Shown: piece after piece, positions 61,763 to 64,000 of the stretch
How positions within the stretch are numbered: the stretch's first letter is position 1
Layout of the letters: the number at the start of each line of letters is the position of its first letter
Source of the DNA: Streptomyces sp. MspMP-M5
GTDB lineage: Bacteria > Actinomycetota > Actinomycetes > Streptomycetales > Streptomycetaceae
Assembly (NCBI RefSeq): GCF_000373585.1
Contig: NZ_KB891901.1
Span: 175 to 64,174, forward strand
Reading direction: 5' to 3'
DNA: 64,000 nucleotides
Notes under the pieces: generated by a model
Seen by the model: the letters and a program-made list of their open reading frames with translations, nothing else
The model's database searches: none
Told to the model about the DNA's origin: nothing
Program-made: the position numbers and the translations under genes

Positions 61763-63175
61763 CTACCGGCGCGCTTCCTCCTCCCGCGGGGCCTCCCGGC
61801 GGACCCGCTTGGGCAGCACGGACAGTGCCTGGCCGACGTCGGCGACCTCCAGGACCCGCATCCCGTCGGGGATCTTGCCGGGGTCGGTGGGAACCAGGGC
61901 GTGCGTGAAGCCGAGCCGGGCGGCCTCCGACAGGCGGCGCTGGACGCCGGTGACCCGCCGGACCTCGCCGGCCAGGCCGACCTCGCCGATCGCGACGAGG
62001 TTCTTCGGCAGCGGGGTGTCGCTGGCGGCGCTGGCCAGGGCGAGGGCGACCGCGAGGTCGGCGGCCGGCTCGCTGAGCTTCACCCCGCCGACCGTGGCGC
62101 TGTAGATGTCGCGCTTGCCGAGGGCGCTGATCCGGCCGCGCTGCTCCAGGACGGCGAGCATCATCGAGACCCGGGAGGTCTCCAGGCCGGAGGTGGTGCG
62201 CCGGGGGGAGGGGATCTGGGAGTCGACGGTCAGTGCCTGGACCTCGGCGACCAGCGGGCGGCGGCCCTCCAGGGTGACCGTCAGGCAGGTGCCGGGCACC
62301 GGCTCGTCGCGGCGGGTCAAAAAGAGGCCGGAGGGGTCGGCGAGGCCGATGATGCCCTCGTCGTGCAGCTCGAAGCAGCCGACCTCGTCGGTGGTGCCGT
62401 AGCGGTTCTTCACGCCGCGGACGAGGCGGAGCCGGGCGTGCCGGTCGCCCTCGAAGTGCAGGACGACGTCGACCAGGTGCTCCAGGAGGCGAGGGCCCGC
62501 GATCGCGCCGTCCTTGGTGACATGGCCGACGAGGAGGGTGGACATGCCGCGCTCCTTGGAGGCCCGGATCAGGGCGCCGGCGACCTCGCGGACCTGCGCC
62601 ATGCCGCCGGGGGCGCCGTCGATCTCCGGGGAGGCGACGGTCTGCACGGAGTCCAGGATCAGCAGCGAGGGCTTGACGCTGTCCAGATGGCCGAGGACGG
62701 CGGAGAGGTCGGTCTCGGCGGCCAGATAGAGATCCTCGTCGAGGGCGCCGATGCGGTCGGCGCGCAGCCGGACCTGGCTCGCGGACTCCTCGCCCGTCAC
62801 ATAGAGCGTGCGGTGCTCGGCGGAGGCGGCCTTGGCGGCGACGTCCAGGAGGAGGGTGGACTTGCCGACGCCGGGCTCACCGGCCAGCAGCACCACCGCG
62901 CCGGGGACCAGCCCGCCGCCCAGGACGCGGTCCAGCTCGGGCACGCCGGTCGAGCGGGCCGTGGCCTGCTTGCCGTCGACCTGGCCGATGGGCAGGGCGG
63001 CGGTGGTGACCCGGCCGGGCGCGGTGGTGCGCACCGCGGGGGCGCCGCCGAACTCCTCGACCGTGCCCCACGCCTGGCACTCCGGGCAGCGGCCGAGCCA
63101 CTTGGCGGTGGTCCAGCCGCACTCGGTGCAGCGGTACGAGGGGCGCTCCTTGGCCGACGATTTACGAGTTGCCAT
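61763..63175 (-). CDS. radA: DNA repair protein RadA (Sms)
   Basis: RecA-like branch-migration ATPase. N-terminal zinc finger (CTECGWTTAKWLGRCPEC), Walker A GEPGVGKST, the RadA-specific KNRYG motif, and a C-terminal Lon-like domain (VGGVKLSEPAADLAVALALA). ATG 63175, 470 aa. RadA is reported to inhibit DisA activity. The start lacks a ribosome-binding site but has a -10 box six bases upstream. Confidence 0.96.
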   Translation of the reverse strand: MATRKSSAKERPSYRCTECGWTTAKWLGRCPECQAWGTVEEFGGAPAVRTTAPGRVTTAALPIGQVDGKQATARSTGVPELDRVLGGGLVPGAVVLLAGEPGVGKSTLLLDVAAKAASAEHRTLYVTGEESASQVRLRADRIGALDEDLYLAAETDLSAVLGHLDSVKPSLLILDSVQTVASPEIDGAPGGMAQVREVAGALIRASKERGMSTLLVGHVTKDGAIAGPRLLEHLVDVVLHFEGDRHARLRLVRGVKNRYGTTDEVGCFELHDEGIIGLADPSGLFLTRRDEPVPGTCLTVTLEGRRPLVAEVQALTVDSQIPSPRRTTSGLETSRVSMMLAVLEQRGRISALGKRDIYSATVGGVKLSEPAADLAVALALASAASDTPLPKNLVAIGEVGLAGEVRRVTGVQRRLSEAARLGFTHALVPTDPGKIPDGMRVLEVADVGQALSVLPKRVRREAPREEEARR

Positions 63176-63181
63176 GACGCC

Positions 63182-63187
63182 ACCGTA
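63182..63187 (-). promoter_or_regulatory. TANNNT -10 box (TACGGT), leaderless radA start
   Basis: Minus-strand TACGGT ends six bases before ATG 63175. Confidence 0.6.
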
Positions 63188-63389
63188 GCGGCGGGGTATG
63201 ACAGCGGACGTTCCCGAGGTCTCCTGCCGGGCGAAGTGGACGCCGCGGCGGCAGATTGCGCCGTCCGGGTGGCGTGCGCCGTGCGCGTGCGACCGGCATT
63301 TAGCAGATGTGTGTCCCCTTTTGAGGGAGATGGTCACCCGTACGGGTTAAAAGTGAGCCCGGTGCACAGGAGCGGCTGCATCATCCGCC

Positions 63390-63395
63390 TACCGT
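63390..63395 (+). promoter_or_regulatory. TANNNT -10 box (TACCGT), leaderless
   Basis: Seven bases before GTG 63403. Confidence 0.55.
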
Positions 63396-63402
63396 CGCCG
63401 GG

Positions 63403-64000
63403 GTGATGAGCAGCAGGCCCGAGCACCCTACGCACACCACCGGCGCACACCGGTCGCGCACCGCCGCGCCGCGCCGGCACCGGACGCAGACCGACGGGCG
63501 GGCTGGCCGCCCCGAGCACCAGGACCGCTACGAGCCCCATCTGGACGGGTTGTTCACCTACTGCCTGTCCGTGCTCTGCGAGCACGACGCGGCCGCCGTG
63601 GTCCTCGGCGAGACCCTCGCACTCGCCGCGCGCCAGCACGGCCGCCGGCCCGGCGACCCGGCCCTCTTCCGCCCCTGGCTCTACGCCCTGGCCCGCTGGG
63701 CGTGCCTGCGGCGGCTCGCCGAGCAGGCCGCCCCGGACGCCGTCGGCCCGCCCGACGCGGACCGGACGCCGGCGCGCCAGCACGAACTGGCCGTGCTGGC
63801 CTGGCCGGAGGCCGCCGGTACCACCCCCGAGCAGCGCGAGGTGCTGGAGCTGTCGGTGCGGCACCGGCTGGCACCCGAGGAGATCGCCGCGGTGACGGGC
63901 GCCGACCCGGCCGCCACCCGGACGTTGCTGGGCGCGGCGTCCTGCGAGGTGGAGCGGACCCGGGCGGCGCTGGCGGTGGTCGAGTTCGGGCGATGTCCGG
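63403..64000 (+). CDS. sigma-70-like regulatory protein, cut by the window edge
   Basis: Open to the last base, so only the first 199 codons are seen. After a basic, Thr/Arg-rich N-terminus, a segment like sigma region 2 (GLFTYCLSVLCEHDAAA, RPWLYALARWACLRRL) and a region-4-like HTH (TTPEQREVLELSVRHRLAPEEIAAVTG) can be recognised. It may be a degenerate ECF-type factor or a developmental regulator. GTG 63403 or ATG 63406. Confidence 0.65.
   Translation, partial: MMSSRPEHPTHTTGAHRSRTAAPRRHRTQTDGRAGRPEHQDRYEPHLDGLFTYCLSVLCEHDAAAVVLGETLALAARQHGRRPGDPALFRPWLYALARWACLRRLAEQAAPDAVGPPDADRTPARQHELAVLAWPEAAGTTPEQREVLELSVRHRLAPEEIAAVTGADPAATRTLLGAASCEVERTRAALAVVEFGRCP

Overview
The window is high-GC actinobacterial chromosome and almost certainly Streptomyces. 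Evidence: strong G/C bias at third codon positions, frequent GTG starts, ATGA/GTGA stop-start overlaps, a WhiJ-type HTH/DUF397 module, Lsr2, and the sigE-cseABC operon. The gene order from ftsH through the fol genes, DUF3180, DUF2520-panC, coaX and lsr2 to clpC matches, from memory, the conserved actinobacterial neighbourhood also seen in mycobacteria. No rRNA, tRNA, CRISPR array, IS element or phage module was found. It reads as core chromosome with a few accessory insertions.

Layout. 0-7.6 kb: ThrE-type exporter, pyrophosphatase, a PBP4-type D,D-carboxypeptidase with an unusual Arg-rich N-terminus, a zinc protease, then tilS-hpt. 7.8-17.4 kb: ftsH and the folate genes (folE, folP, folB, folK), interrupted by a divergent esterase / MprF-like pair. 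17.4-21.6 kb: an OpuC-type quaternary-amine ABC transporter. 21.7-25.6 kb: a coiled-coil protein, an orphan NuoD paralogue and a MidA/NDUFAF7-like methyltransferase. 25.9-31.5 kb: a NarL-type two-component system, an ArsR-like regulator divergent from a small unknown gene, and a threonine-aldolase-like enzyme. 31.8-37.9 kb: a translationally coupled cofactor operon (DUF2520-panC-nadB-nadC, then coaX). 38-44.3 kb: small regulators, short-form ArgA, Lsr2 and ClpC. 44.4-53.1 kb is the most accessory part: a NACHT-LRR STAND ATPase, an M23 peptidase behind a repeat-rich promoter and long leader, a TetR/MFS efflux pair, and an XRE-DUF397-ATPase module. 53.1-56.6 kb: sigE-cseA-cseB-cseC. 57.3-64 kb: mutY, a flavin-type protein, a membrane-anchored secreted protein, disA and radA, and a truncated sigma-like gene.

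Three biological threads stand out. (1) Cofactor supply: folate, NAD and CoA genes are densely coupled. (2) Cell envelope: sigE-cseABC, the MprF-like protein with an ECF-like promoter, the PBP4-type enzyme and the M23 peptidase. (3) Proteostasis and nucleotide signalling: FtsH, ClpC with two ClgR-type boxes, and DisA/RadA.

The best candidates for new biology are: the NACHT-LRR protein, whose sensor half differs in base composition from its ATPase half; the NuoD2/MidA pair, which may be an enzyme-substrate couple; the triple GTAAC-N4-GTCAC array and structured leader before the M23 gene; a dispersed 53-bp intergenic repeat; and a recurrent leaderless promoter layout (a TANNNT box 6-7 nt before the start codon) at nine genes. 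Start codons were chosen by reading ribosome-binding sites and family starts; several remain uncertain and are flagged.
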